A stretch of DNA of 64,000 nt from an uncultured Polaribacter sp. (GTDB lineage: Bacteria > Bacteroidota > Bacteroidia > Flavobacteriales > Flavobacteriaceae). The notes beneath the pieces are model-generated. The model was not told where the DNA came from. It ran no database searches and worked only from the letters and a program-made list of their open reading frames with translations. The first letter of the stretch is position 1; each line of letters opens with the position of its first letter. The stretch is taken from positions 1,267,501 through 1,331,500 of the forward strand of contig OX044355.1 of NCBI GenBank assembly GCA_943846595.1, written 5' to 3'. The translations under genes and the position numbers were made by a program. Of the stretch, positions 9,654-19,271 are shown one piece after another.

Positions 9654-11245
9654 GACAGTTCTATGATTGTAAATTGGTGTGCGAGTGGTTTTAGTGCCTC
9701 CTTTAAAGTGTTTAAAAAAGTAGGACCATAGGCTAAATAATAGTCAGAAAAATTCCGCTGTCTTTCTTCTAAACTTTGGTTAGGAAGGAGTTGATTTTGC
9801 AATGTTGTAATGTGATCTACCAATTCTTTTTGTCTTCTTTTTTCAGCTCGTAACAATCTTTTTTGAAGATTTTCTAGGCCTTTGATTTGCTTTTTTTCTT
9901 GGGCATTTACAGCACCTATAAATGAGATGTCTGTTTTTTTTGCGACTTCTTTTAGTTCTAAAAATTGCTCTTTTAGACCATTAATTTTGCGATTAAAATC
10001 TACATCAATCTCAATATTTTCTGATACTTTTTTTGACAGTAGCTCTTGCTGTTTTAAAAACAGCTCTTGATGCGAAATTTTTAGGGAGGTTAACTTTTTT
10101 TGTTGTTTTTCAGAAACAATCTGAACCGAATTCCTCAATAATAAAATTGGAAAAGTGACTCCTGCTTTGTCAAAATAACTTTTTAGCTCCAACCAATAGG
10201 CAATTTCTCCGCCACCGCCAATATAGCATAGATTTGGTAAAACGATTTCTTGGTAGAGGGGGCGTACAATCACATTGGGCGAAAAAGCCATCGGGTTTTT
10301 ATCTACTTCCTTTAAAATTTCTTCTTTAGAAAATGTAATATCGGTATTGTTTATAAGATAAACCCCGTTTTCAAAAAGGATGCGTTCTCGCGAATTTTCA
10401 TGTAAATAAAATAAATTAATAGTTCTCGGATTTACTTGTACTTTATAATTCTTTTCCAAGGCTGCAATCGTTTCAGAAACAGCACGAAATGAAGTTTCAT
10501 TTTCCAATTCATCTTTTACAAAGGGCGCTAGTAATTTTTTTAATGCAAGATCATCGCCATCAACAATCACCAATCCATACTCTTTAAACAATTCATTAGC
10601 AATATAACGAGTAGCATCGGCTAAGGTGGCGTGTTTTAAATATCCTTCTGAAAATAGTTTTTTGAGTTGATTTGCATTTTTTGAACTGCCTAAATGAGAG
10701 GAAAATTCTTCAAATACATCGGTCAAACCTTCTGTTGAAAGTCGTCCGACAGCCCCAGCAGATTCTAAATTCCATTGCACTTTTTTTTCTTGAAAATTAA
10801 AGTAATTAATTTCTTCAAAGTCATGGTCTTCTGTTGCCATCCAATAAACTGGCACAATGTTTTTAGTTGGAAATTTTTCTGAGATTTCTTCTGCTAAATT
10901 GATGGTAGAAAGTATTTTGTAGAGGAAATAGAGTGGTCCCGTAAACAAGTTTAATTGATGCCCGGTAGTAACCGTAAATGTGTTTTTCTGTTGTAGTAGC
11001 GCAATATTTTTTTTGGTTGCTTCTGAAACATCAAAACCTTGGTATTGTTTTTCTAATGAGTTCGATAAAATGTTTCTAGATTCAAGATTGAATGATTTTT
11101 CTTTTTCTTCTAACTGATTTTTAAATCCTATTAAATCGGGGTAATTGTTATAATAAGACTGTATACTTTCTTTCTTTGCAAGATAATCTAGCATAGTTTT
11201 AGAGAAAAAACCTGTTTTTTCGAAAGGAAGTTGTGCTACTTTCAT
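9650..11245 (-). CDS. bshC: Bacillithiol biosynthesis cysteine-adding enzyme BshC
   Basis: 531 residues, the usual length for BshC, which joins cysteine to GlcN-malate in the last step of bacillithiol synthesis. Supporting blocks are TGHQLNLFTGPLYFLYKI, VPVYWMATEDHDFEEI, NVIVRPLYQE and IGGGGEIAYW, followed by a C-terminal coiled coil (about 380-500). BshA and BshB are not in the window. It is the first gene of a pair with rlmF. Confidence 0.95.
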   Translation of the reverse strand: MKVAQLPFEKTGFFSKTMLDYLAKKESIQSYYNNYPDLIGFKNQLEEKEKSFNLESRNILSNSLEKQYQGFDVSEATKKNIALLQQKNTFTVTTGHQLNLFTGPLYFLYKILSTINLAEEISEKFPTKNIVPVYWMATEDHDFEEINYFNFQEKKVQWNLESAGAVGRLSTEGLTDVFEEFSSHLGSSKNANQLKKLFSEGYLKHATLADATRYIANELFKEYGLVIVDGDDLALKKLLAPFVKDELENETSFRAVSETIAALEKNYKVQVNPRTINLFYLHENSRERILFENGVYLINNTDITFSKEEILKEVDKNPMAFSPNVIVRPLYQEIVLPNLCYIGGGGEIAYWLELKSYFDKAGVTFPILLLRNSVQIVSEKQQKKLTSLKISHQELFLKQQELLSKKVSENIEIDVDFNRKINGLKEQFLELKEVAKKTDISFIGAVNAQEKKQIKGLENLQKRLLRAEKRRQKELVDHITTLQNQLLPNQSLEERQRNFSDYYLAYGPTFLNTLKEALKPLAHQFTIIELS

Positions 11246-11427
11246 GTGGGTGATTTGACAATCGTTTTAGCCGAATTTAAGAGTTTTATTATGTAAACTC
11301 CTTCGTCTTTTTTAATTTTTGATAAAAATACACTATTTTGATGGTTGTAGGAAGTGAATTTTTGAATCTAACGTTTAATTGCTAAGGAATCCTTCGTGTA
11401 TTCAATATATAAAAATAAGAAAATGCT

Positions 11428-11435
11428 TACATTTG
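11428..11435 (+). promoter_or_regulatory. Bacteroidota -7 promoter element for the M14 peptidase
   Basis: TACATTTG matches TAnnTTTG exactly and predicts a start near 11439. This leaves a 17-nt leader to ATG 11456 and argues against upstream starts. Confidence 0.45.
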
Positions 11436-11455
11436 AGTATCTTATACAAATTTAC

Positions 11456-13933
11456 ATGAAAATTAAATTACTTTCTCTTCTTGCTTTTTTTATGTTCGGT
11501 TCTGCCTTTTCGCAATCTCTTCAATCTCCTTCTGAATTTTTAGGTTATGAAATTGGGACTCGTTTTACCAGACACCATCAAGTTGTTGATTATTTCAAAT
11601 ATGTTAGCAATACTGTTTCCAATGTAAAATTGGAAAAATATGGAGAAACAAACGAACACAGACCGCTTTATGTAAGTTATATTTCTTCCAAAGAGAACAT
11701 CCTTAATTTAGAGACGATCCGAAAAGACAACCTTTCTCAATCAGGAATTATTAAAGGAAGTACGGTGAATACTAAAGCAATTGTTTGGTTAAGTTACAAT
11801 GTACATGGTAACGAAGCTTCTAGTACTGAAGCGGCTATGTTAACGCTGTATGAATTGATTACCAATAAAAAAGATTGGTTAGAAAATACGGTTGTCATTA
11901 TGGATCCATGTATCAATCCAGATGGACGCGATCGCTATGTCAACTGGTTCAATCAGGTAAAAAGCACTCCTTATACGGTTGATCAAAACGCGAAAGAACA
12001 TGTAGAACCTTGGCCTTCTGGTAGACCAAATCACTATTTGTTTGATTTAAATAGAGATTGGGCATGGGCAACTCAAGTGGAATCTTCACAAAGAATTGCT
12101 ATTTATAACAAATGGTTGCCTCACATTCATGTTGATTTCCATGAACAAGGAATCAATAATCCTTATTATTTTGCACCTGCTGCAGAACCTTTTCATGAAG
12201 TAATTTCTGATTGGCAACGTGATTTTCAAACTCAAATTGGAAAAAATCATGCAAAATATTTTGATAAAGAAGGATGGTTGTATTTTACCAGAGAGAGTTT
12301 CGATTTACTCTATCCAAGTTATGGTGACACTTATCCAACTTATATGGGAGCTATAGGTATGACCTACGAACAAGCGGGACATGGACGAGCTGGGTTGGGA
12401 ATTCAAACCAATGAGGGAGAGGTTTTAACGCTGAAAGATCGAGCGATGCATCATATGACAACGGGTCTGTCTACTGTTGAAATTTCTTCAAAGAATGCTG
12501 TTTTATTAAATTCTGAGTTTAAAAAGTTTTTTGACAATTCGAATTTAAAGTATAAAAGTTATGTATTGAAAAATGAAAATAAGGATCAATCAAATCGTCT
12601 AAAAAAGTTGTTAGACAAACATCAAATTTATTATCAATCGGCTAAGAAAGGAATCGCAAAAGGCTACCTTTATTCAACTCAGAATCATGGTAGAATGGAT
12701 TTGACTTCTTCGGATATTATTATTCATACAGATCAACCCAAAGGCAAAATGGTTAAAGTTTTGTTTGAGCCCAAAGCAAAATTGATGGATTCTTTAACCT
12801 ATGACATTACTGCTTGGTCTTTGCCATATGCGCATGGTTTTGAGGCAATTGCTTCAAAAACGAAATTACCATCATCAAATTTAGCTAAAGAAAGCACAAT
12901 TAATAATTCGATTATGAAGCGTGCATATGCATATATTTCTAAGTGGAACAGTCTCGAGGACGCCAGGTTTTTAGGTGCGCTGCTGCAAAATAATATTGTG
13001 CCTCGATTTAGCGAGAAAGCTTTTTCTATAGAAGGAAAATCTTTTGAAAGAGGTACATTAATTGTTTTAAGAAATGACAATCGAAATGCTGAATTTGATG
13101 GGAAACTAATTGCTATTGCAAACCAGTATCAACGATCATTAACGGCAGTTGCTACTGGTTTTTCTGACTCAGGTCTAGACTTTGGATCTTATTCTGTGAA
13201 GCCAATTCATCGACAAAAGATTGCTGTTCTTTCAGGGAAAGCAACTTCTTCTTTAAGTTTTGGCGAAGTTTGGCATTTTTTTGAAACGCAATTGAACTAT
13301 CCAATTACAAATATCAATGCGGAAGATTTTAGCGGTGTCACTTTGCACTCCTATGATGTCATTATATTACCAAGTGGCTCGTATTCGGAAGTTTTGAATA
13401 AAACGATGATGACGAAACTAAAAAAATGGATGCGTGACGGCGGTACACTCATTGCTCTTGGAAATGCGTTACGCAGTTTTGCTGACGACGACGAGTTTTC
13501 ATTGGAAGTAAAAAAATCTGAAGAAAATGATGAAGTAGATAATCTTACTCCCTTTGCAGATCGAGAACGTCAAAGTGTTGCAGATTTAATCACAGGAAGT
13601 ATTTTTAAAAGCATGATTGATACATCGCATCCTTTAGGATTTGGTTATCAAACATCATATTTTTCATTAAAACTAAGTGGCACTTCCTACCAATATTTAG
13701 GGAAAGGTGTTAATGTGGGTTATTTCGATCAAAACACAAAAAATGTTTCGGGTTATGCCGGAAGTGCAGCCATTAAAAATGTTCCAAAATCACTTATGCT
13801 TGGTGAAGAATCTTTTGGTAATGGGAGTATCGTTTATATGGTAGACAATCCGTTATTTCGATCTTTTTGGGAAAACGGAAAGCTATTTATGGCAAACGCT
13901 GTTTTTCTGTTGAATTCTAATACATTGAAATAA
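11456..13933 (+). CDS. Secreted M14-family zinc carboxypeptidase with C-terminal GATase-like domain
   Basis: 825 residues from ATG 11456, which begins a clean signal peptide (1-20, ending FGSAFSQ). The M14 catalytic domain shows zinc ligands H117 and E120 (NVHGNE) and H229 (VDFHEQG), with the probable catalytic Glu at 305 (MTYEQAGHG). A C-terminal region (about 590-750) resembles a class I glutamine-amidotransferase fold (YDVIILPSGSY, MRDGGTLIALG) without an obvious nucleophile Cys. It probably degrades peptides outside the cytoplasm. Upstream in-frame ATG and GTG codons would spoil the signal peptide. Confidence 0.9.
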   Translation: MKIKLLSLLAFFMFGSAFSQSLQSPSEFLGYEIGTRFTRHHQVVDYFKYVSNTVSNVKLEKYGETNEHRPLYVSYISSKENILNLETIRKDNLSQSGIIKGSTVNTKAIVWLSYNVHGNEASSTEAAMLTLYELITNKKDWLENTVVIMDPCINPDGRDRYVNWFNQVKSTPYTVDQNAKEHVEPWPSGRPNHYLFDLNRDWAWATQVESSQRIAIYNKWLPHIHVDFHEQGINNPYYFAPAAEPFHEVISDWQRDFQTQIGKNHAKYFDKEGWLYFTRESFDLLYPSYGDTYPTYMGAIGMTYEQAGHGRAGLGIQTNEGEVLTLKDRAMHHMTTGLSTVEISSKNAVLLNSEFKKFFDNSNLKYKSYVLKNENKDQSNRLKKLLDKHQIYYQSAKKGIAKGYLYSTQNHGRMDLTSSDIIIHTDQPKGKMVKVLFEPKAKLMDSLTYDITAWSLPYAHGFEAIASKTKLPSSNLAKESTINNSIMKRAYAYISKWNSLEDARFLGALLQNNIVPRFSEKAFSIEGKSFERGTLIVLRNDNRNAEFDGKLIAIANQYQRSLTAVATGFSDSGLDFGSYSVKPIHRQKIAVLSGKATSSLSFGEVWHFFETQLNYPITNINAEDFSGVTLHSYDVIILPSGSYSEVLNKTMMTKLKKWMRDGGTLIALGNALRSFADDDEFSLEVKKSEENDEVDNLTPFADRERQSVADLITGSIFKSMIDTSHPLGFGYQTSYFSLKLSGTSYQYLGKGVNVGYFDQNTKNVSGYAGSAAIKNVPKSLMLGEESFGNGSIVYMVDNPLFRSFWENGKLFMANAVFLLNSNTLK

Positions 13934-13960
13934 TTCGATTTTACTTTTTTATTCACAGAA

Positions 13961-13991
13961 AAAAAAACCATCTCAAACGAGATGGTTTTTT
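13961..13991 (+). terminator. Terminator of the M14 peptidase gene
   Basis: The stem aaaaccatctc / gagatggtttt with a 4-nt loop is followed by a T run, 28 bp after the stop codon. Confidence 0.85.
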
Positions 13992-14114
13992 ACTCAAATA
14001 ATTCAAACAATTTATAACTTTAAGAGGTTTATGAGGTCTCTTACTATTATTATATCAACCTTTGTACCAAAGTATGTTTTTAGAGTAAAAAAAATATTTT
14101 ATTGAACGGATCCT

Positions 14115-14150
14115 CAAAAAAAACGGCACTCATTTGAGTGCCGTTTTTAT
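14115..14150 (-). terminator. Terminator downstream of lipA
   Basis: A perfect 13-bp stem aaaacggcactca / tgagtgccgtttt with a 2-nt loop is flanked by A and T runs, 34 bp beyond the lipA stop. It could work in both directions. Confidence 0.85.
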
Positions 14151-14183
14151 ATTGTTATATTTTTACCACCCCATTGAAGCGGG

Positions 14184-15053
14184 TTATTTAGCGTGTTTAT
14201 GTGCTTTGTATGATGAGCGGACTAATGGTCCACTTTCAACATACATAAAGCCCATTTCCAACCCTAAGGTTTCGTATTTTTTAAACTGTTCTGGTGTTAT
14301 AAACTCTTTCAGCGGTAAGTGTTTTTTTGTAGGTTGTAAATATTGACCTATCGTTAATACATCCAATCCAACAGCTTGGAGGTCTTTCATGGTTTGGATT
14401 ACTTCTTCTTCAGTTTCCCCTAAACCAAGCATCAATCCAGTTTTGGTTCGCATTCCCTTTTCTTTTAAGTATCTTAAAACTTCTAAGCTTCGATCATATT
14501 TTGCTTGAATTCGAACTTCACGGGTGAGTCTTCTTACAGTTTCCATATTGTGAGAAACTACTTCAGGATGCACAGCTATAATTCGATCTAATTGTTTGGT
14601 GTTTCCTTGAAAATCTGGAATTAATGTTTCTAGGGTCGTGCTTGGGTTTGCTCTACGAATTGCATCTACAGTTTCCGCCCAAATAATGGATCCACCATCC
14701 TTCAAATCATCTCTATCTACAGAAGTAATTACGGCATGTTTTATGCTCATAATTTTTATGGAACGAGCTACTTTTTCTGGTTCATCCCATTCCACCGTTT
14801 CTGGTCTTCCAGTTTTTACACCACAGAAACCACAAGAACGGGTACAAATATTTCCTAGAATCATGAAAGTTGCGGTTCCTTCTCCCCAACATTCTCCCAT
14901 GTTTGGACAGCTTCCACTGGTACAAATAGTATTCAACTTGTATTTGTCTACCAAACCTCTTAATTCGGTATATTTCTTACCAACGGGCAACTTTACACGC
15001 AACCATTTTGGTTTTTTTATTCTTTCTTGAAGCATTTCAGGTGCTGTCTCCAT
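14184..15053 (-). CDS. lipA: Lipoyl synthase
   Basis: 289 residues. This radical-SAM enzyme inserts two sulfurs into octanoyl groups on lipoyl domains. Both Fe-S clusters are visible: the auxiliary cluster C44-x4-C49-x5-C55 ([12 protein letters not shown]) and the radical-SAM CxxxCxxC at C70, C74 and C77 (CTRSCGFC). The C-terminal RSSYKA motif carries the conserved serine. It is the last gene of a probable three-gene run (sigma factor, Nramp, lipA) with a 40-bp gap before it. Confidence 0.97.
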   Translation of the reverse strand: METAPEMLQERIKKPKWLRVKLPVGKKYTELRGLVDKYKLNTICTSGSCPNMGECWGEGTATFMILGNICTRSCGFCGVKTGRPETVEWDEPEKVARSIKIMSIKHAVITSVDRDDLKDGGSIIWAETVDAIRRANPSTTLETLIPDFQGNTKQLDRIIAVHPEVVSHNMETVRRLTREVRIQAKYDRSLEVLRYLKEKGMRTKTGLMLGLGETEEEVIQTMKDLQAVGLDVLTIGQYLQPTKKHLPLKEFITPEQFKKYETLGLEMGFMYVESGPLVRSSYKAHKHAK

Positions 15054-15093
15054 TTTCTATTGAATTTGAATTGCAAAGATACAAAGGAAAGTT

Positions 15094-16314
15094 TTAAATG
15101 CTTGATAAAAACCAAAGACTGAACCCAACTAAAAAGAGAATTCCTACAAGGCTCAAAATTTTTAGATAAATATTGGGTTGGTGTTCTTTTGGGGTATGCT
15201 TTCCTGTAATTAATGTATAATTTAAAATGGCGTAAAACGGCGCTGTTAAAAAAGATAAAACCGTAGCTATTTTTACCAAGAACCCCATATTGTCCATCCC
15301 GTATTTTAAGATCAAGCATGTTCCTAAAAACAGGCATGCAATCCAAAACCAATAATTCAGTTTTGTTCTTTTTGGAAATAATAATTGTGTTGTTTTCTCC
15401 ATAGCCCTTGGAGAGGCGTCGAAAGTTGTTAGTGTGGTGCTAAACATGGTCGTGAATGCGGCAATGGCTATAAATAGATAAGAGAATTCACCTAGATTTT
15501 TGGTGTACAAATTGATTAATTGCGACGCAAATTCACTGCCTTTTTCTGAGAAAGTTTCTCCAGAATGATGCATGACTAATGCGCCTAAAAGGACAAAGCA
15601 AACACCCAAGAAGAGGGTCCCAAGATATCCGATATTAAAATCAAAAATGGCTTCTTTGGGCGTTGTTTTTAGTACTGTGTTTTTGTTTTTTTCGATCGAC
15701 CAGATAGAGTGCCAAACTGCGATATCTAAGGGTGCTGGCATCCACCCTAGAAATGCAATAAGAAACGTGATTTCTCCTGTTCCAGATGGAAGTACTTGTG
15801 TAATGTCAAAAGCATTTTTTGTACTAAAAAAAGCAACGGTAACTGCCACTATTGTACTTATCGTGAGTGTGAGGATGATGTATTTCATTAGGTTATCTAA
15901 AAGTTTATAACGTCCAATTACCAAAAGTGTAGCACTAATCAAAAGAAGTATTGCGGACCAAATCACCAAATCACCGGTAATGCCAAAAAGTTGGGATGCC
16001 AAACCTGCCGTTACGATGGTGACTGCTGCTTGAATGGTAAACATGGTTGCAAAATTGAGCAGGTAATAAGCTATTAAAACTCCTTTGCCTAATTTTTGAT
16101 AGCCTTCTAGTAAGGTTTCTCCTGTAGCTGCTGCATATCTTGGACCAAATTGAAAAAAAGGATATTTAAAAAGGTGAACGAGTAGTATAGCCCACAACAA
16201 ACCAAAACCAAATTCAGCTCCTGCTTTGGTAGATTGTACCAAATGAGAAACACCAATGGCTGCTCCTGCAAATAATAAACCAGGGCCTAAAGTTTGTAGG
16301 AATGTTTTTTTCAA
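15094..16314 (-). CDS. Nramp-family divalent metal transporter
   Basis: 406 residues with about 11 membrane segments. It starts with the Nramp block LGPGLLFAGAAIGVSH, and carries a TM6-like FLGWMPAPLDIAVWHS. Canonical Mn/Fe Nramps have DPGN in TM1 and an MPH motif in TM6; here the TM1 position reads GAAIGVSH, so it belongs to the divergent Nramp-related group and its metal is uncertain. The start is TTG at 16314, only 4 bp after the sigma-factor stop, which implies co-transcription. Confidence 0.85.
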   Translation of the reverse strand: MKKTFLQTLGPGLLFAGAAIGVSHLVQSTKAGAEFGFGLLWAILLVHLFKYPFFQFGPRYAAATGETLLEGYQKLGKGVLIAYYLLNFATMFTIQAAVTIVTAGLASQLFGITGDLVIWSAILLLISATLLVIGRYKLLDNLMKYIILTLTISTIVAVTVAFFSTKNAFDITQVLPSGTGEITFLIAFLGWMPAPLDIAVWHSIWSIEKNKNTVLKTTPKEAIFDFNIGYLGTLFLGVCFVLLGALVMHHSGETFSEKGSEFASQLINLYTKNLGEFSYLFIAIAAFTTMFSTTLTTFDASPRAMEKTTQLLFPKRTKLNYWFWIACLFLGTCLILKYGMDNMGFLVKIATVLSFLTAPFYAILNYTLITGKHTPKEHQPNIYLKILSLVGILFLVGFSLWFLSSI

Positions 16315-16318
16315 GTTA

Positions 16319-16879
16319 TCATTTTTTTATAATGGCTGCGAGTAACTTTTTTGCACGCAAAAGCTTCACTTTTACATTGCTTATTGATTCGTTGATTTCG
16401 GAGGCAATTTCTTTATAACTCAATTCTTGGAAGTAGCGTAACTGAATTACTTCTTGGTACTTGGGTTTTAGGAGTTTAATATCTCTTAGCAATTTTGCTA
16501 AATTTTGATCTCGAATAATTTTATCCTCAGGTGTAGGATTATCATCTATTACTAAATAAATTTTTTCATCTTGCTCTTGAGCGTTTTCAATTCGAATTGA
16601 ACTACTTTTTTTTCTGAGTAAGTCGATATGTATATTTTTAGAAATTGTAATGATCCAAGTCTTAAATACATATTTTTCATCAAAAGTTTGGATTTTGTCA
16701 AAGGCTTTTGAAAACGTTTGTATGGCAATATCTTCAGCATCATTTTCGCTCTTGGTCCGTTTTAATTGATATTTATAAACGTCTGACCAAAAAGTATCTA
16801 ATAAATATTTAAAAGCAGTCTGATTTCCCTTTTTAGCTTTTGAAATGTTGCTTTCTAATTGTGTGTTCTCTATTTTCAA
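16319..16879 (-). CDS. ECF-type sigma-70 family RNA polymerase sigma factor
   Basis: 186 residues with two domains: sigma region 2 (about 20-90; SENDAEDIAIQTFSKAF, then FKTWIITISKNIHIDLLRKK) and region 4 (about 130-182; PKYQEVIQLRYFQELSYKEIA with helix-turn-helix). The start is TTG at 16879 (MKIENTQLE), with no in-frame ATG nearby. No anti-sigma factor is recognisable next to it; the downstream partner is the Nramp transporter. The regulon cannot be inferred from the window. Confidence 0.9.
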   Translation of the reverse strand: MKIENTQLESNISKAKKGNQTAFKYLLDTFWSDVYKYQLKRTKSENDAEDIAIQTFSKAFDKIQTFDEKYVFKTWIITISKNIHIDLLRKKSSSIRIENAQEQDEKIYLVIDDNPTPEDKIIRDQNLAKLLRDIKLLKPKYQEVIQLRYFQELSYKEIASEINESISNVKVKLLRAKKLLAAIIKK

Positions 16880-17024
16880 GGATTGAGTTTTGAGATCAAA
16901 TTCGTTATAAAGATACTAAATTGAAAATAATCCGATCCCAGTTTCTAGAAAAGGAGTCCAAAATAATTAAGTCTTTTTGGTTTTTATAGAAGAAGATTGA
17001 GGTATTTCTTGGAAGAAATGGAAG

Positions 17025-17228
17025 CTAATTGTGTTGCGGTTCGGCGCAGTTTTCAAACTGATCTGGTGTTTTACCACAAAAACCACAAGTTTCCCCTGTT
17101 TTGTTTAACATCGGGTTTTGACTTGCACAGGTTCCAGCAAATTCGCCATCTTTTTTAGCCCAAATTTTAATGGCAATTCCAGCAATTCCCAATCCCAATA
17201 GTCCTAAAGTAAACAGTAGTAATTTCAT
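17025..17228 (-). CDS. Small membrane-anchored Cys-rich protein of unknown function
   Basis: 67 residues: an N-terminal membrane segment (3-25), then a short polar tail with four cysteines, one in FAGTC, two in CGFC and one in FENC. The CxxC suggests metal binding or redox activity outside the cytoplasm. I know similar short proteins from Flavobacteriaceae but no assigned function. It lies upstream of the sigma factor on the same strand, with a 145-bp gap. Confidence 0.65.
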   Translation of the reverse strand: MKLLLFTLGLLGLGIAGIAIKIWAKKDGEFAGTCASQNPMLNKTGETCGFCGKTPDQFENCAEPQHN

Positions 17229-17300
17229 TAATTGAATAATTCTTTTGCAAAGATAGTAAATCTATTGTTTTAACTTTTAATTCCTGCTTTTTTTCTGTAA

Positions 17301-17608
17301 TTCTCCAGTTCAGAGAACTACCTATTGGACGAAAAAGAATTCATAAAGAAATTAGTAGCTGGAAATCAAATGTTTGAATACCATTTTAATACAAATGGGC
17401 GCTATGACGGTAGTTCAAAGAGTGGCATGCAGAAGGGACTTTGCCCCAGCATTTTAATTTTGTTGATGGAGTAGAAGACGGACATCAAAAAATGTGGAAT
17501 CTTTCTGGTAAAATTACGGCTAACTTCTTCATGGTAAACAATGATAGGCACGGTTTAATTGGACTTAAAAAATGTGTGAGCGTGGTTTGTGAAAACGAAT
17601 TAAAATGA
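17301..17608 (+). pseudogene. Frameshifted gene relic overlapping the SCO gene
   Basis: Two reading frames carry protein-like sequence on either side of about 17411. Frame one, open from 17301, reads LLDEKEFIKKLVAGNQMFEY then NTNGRYDG. Frame two, open from 17414 to a TGA at 17606, reads FKEWHAEGTLPQHFNFVDG then HQKMWNLSGKI and ends CENELK. A single indel near 17408-17414 would join them. The final TGA overlaps the ATG of the SCO gene (ATGA), as in coupled genes. No start with a signal peptide remains. I do not recognise the family. A sequencing error is the alternative. Confidence 0.5.
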
Positions 17609-18255
17609 TTAAAAAAGTAGTATCATTAGTTCTGTTGTCAACTTTTTTATCTTGTAAAAAAGAGGTTCCAATCGATAAGTCAACAACACTTCCCTTTTAT
17701 AATTCAGCAGCATTTACTCCAGAATGGATTTCAAAAAAGGATACTAATTATTCTAAAATTTATAGGATTGATTCGTTTGAGTTTACAAATCAAAACGGGC
17801 ATCTCATAACAAATAAAACTTTTGAAGGTAAAATTTATATTGCAGATTTTTTCATTACAGCCTGTCCAAGTATTTGTCCTATCCTAGCCAATAATATGGC
17901 TGCTATTCAAGAATTTTATAAAGACAATGCTTCTGTTTTATTACTGTCACATACCGTAATGCCTCGAGTAGATTCTGTTGCGAAAATAAAAGAATATGCT
18001 TTGGAAAAAGGAGCAATAGATGAAAAATGGCATTTAATAACGGGCGATAGAGATCATATTTACAACATCGCAAGAACTTCATATTTTGCAGATGGAGATT
18101 TTAATGAGACAAAAAATGAAAGTGAATTTATACACACAGAAAATTTTATTTTGGTAGATGCAAAAGGACGAATTCGAGGGATTTACAATGGTACTTTAGG
18201 GGTCGATATTTTACGACTTAAACGTCATATAGAAATCTTAAAGAAAGAGTTTTAA
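17605..18255 (+). CDS. SCO1/SenC family copper-binding lipoprotein
   Basis: 216 residues with a lipoprotein signal (lipobox FLSC, Cys17) and a thioredoxin-like SCO domain. The copper ligands are C87 and C91 (CPSIC) and H177 (EFIHTENF). SCO proteins deliver copper to cytochrome oxidase or act as thiol oxidoreductases in the periplasm. The start codon overlaps the stop of the upstream relic, so this may once have been the second gene of an operon. Confidence 0.93.
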   Translation: MIKKVVSLVLLSTFLSCKKEVPIDKSTTLPFYNSAAFTPEWISKKDTNYSKIYRIDSFEFTNQNGHLITNKTFEGKIYIADFFITACPSICPILANNMAAIQEFYKDNASVLLLSHTVMPRVDSVAKIKEYALEKGAIDEKWHLITGDRDHIYNIARTSYFADGDFNETKNESEFIHTENFILVDAKGRIRGIYNGTLGVDILRLKRHIEILKKEF

Positions 18256-18257
18256 AC

Positions 18258-19271
18258 TCAGGAAGCAACAACATTCACTTCTATTTCTAAAGCAATTTCA
18301 AATTTTTTAAATACTGTTTGCTGGATTTTTTCAGCAAGTTGAAAAACCTCAGTACCCGATGCAGTTCCATAATTTACAAGTACTAAGGCTTGTTTTTCAT
18401 GCACGCCAGCATCACCAAAACGTTTTCCTTTAAAGCCACTTTGCTCTACCAGCCATCCTGCTGGAACTTTGATTTCGGTCTCAGAAACAGGATAGTTTGG
18501 GATCGATGGATTTTCTTTTTGTAGTCTTTGAAACAGCATTTTAGAAATTACAGGATTTTTAAAGAAACTGCCACTATTGCCAATTTCTTTGGGATCGGGT
18601 AATTTGGATTTTCGAATGCGAATGATGGCATCAGAAATATTTTTTAATGTTGGGATTTTAATTTTTTGAACCGCCAATTCATTTTCAATAGCACCATAAG
18701 AGGTTGTTAATTGATGGTTTTTAGTAGTTAGCCTAAAAGAAACAGAAGTCAAGATGTATTTTCCTTTTACATCATTTTTAAAAATTGAATTTCGATAACC
18801 AAAATTACAAGCTTCGTTTGAGAAAGAAACCAATTTATTGGTTGCAATCTCCAAGGCTTCTACCTTTGTAATGCAGTCTTTTACCTCTACGCCGTATGCA
18901 CCAATATTTTGAATCGGGCTGGTGCCAACATTTCCAGGAATTAAAGATAGATTTTCGAGGCCTCCATAGTTCTGAGCAATACACCAAAGCACAAATTCAT
19001 GCCAGTTTTCGCCTGCATTTACAGTTAGAAAAACACTGTTTTCTTCTTCACGATCTATAGAGATTCCTTGGATGTCAATATGAACTACAAGTCTTTCAAT
19101 GTCTCTTGTTAAAAGCAGATTGCTACCGCCAGAAATTAGAAAAAAGTCTTTTTCTGCATTTAAAAGTTGTTGCAATTCATACAAAGAAGCAATCGAAACA
19201 AAGCGGCTGGCTTTTACATCAATGCCAAAGGTGTTGTATGCTTTTAATGATATGTTCTTTTGAATGATCAA
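18258..19271 (-). CDS. murB: UDP-N-acetylmuramate dehydrogenase
   Basis: 337 residues, an FAD enzyme that reduces enolpyruvyl-UDP-GlcNAc to UDP-MurNAc for peptidoglycan. It shows the type I MurB features: N-terminal NTFGID, SGGSNLLL in the FAD domain, IPGNVGTSPIQNIGAYG, the catalytic-serine loop NSGSFFKNP, and the C-terminal GWLVEQSGFKGKRFGDAGVHEKQALVLVN region. The start is TTG at 19271, directly after the stop of the aminotransferase (TAATTG), so the pair is an operon. Confidence 0.95.
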   Translation of the reverse strand: MIIQKNISLKAYNTFGIDVKASRFVSIASLYELQQLLNAEKDFFLISGGSNLLLTRDIERLVVHIDIQGISIDREEENSVFLTVNAGENWHEFVLWCIAQNYGGLENLSLIPGNVGTSPIQNIGAYGVEVKDCITKVEALEIATNKLVSFSNEACNFGYRNSIFKNDVKGKYILTSVSFRLTTKNHQLTTSYGAIENELAVQKIKIPTLKNISDAIIRIRKSKLPDPKEIGNSGSFFKNPVISKMLFQRLQKENPSIPNYPVSETEIKVPAGWLVEQSGFKGKRFGDAGVHEKQALVLVNYGTASGTEVFQLAEKIQQTVFKKFEIALEIEVNVVAS

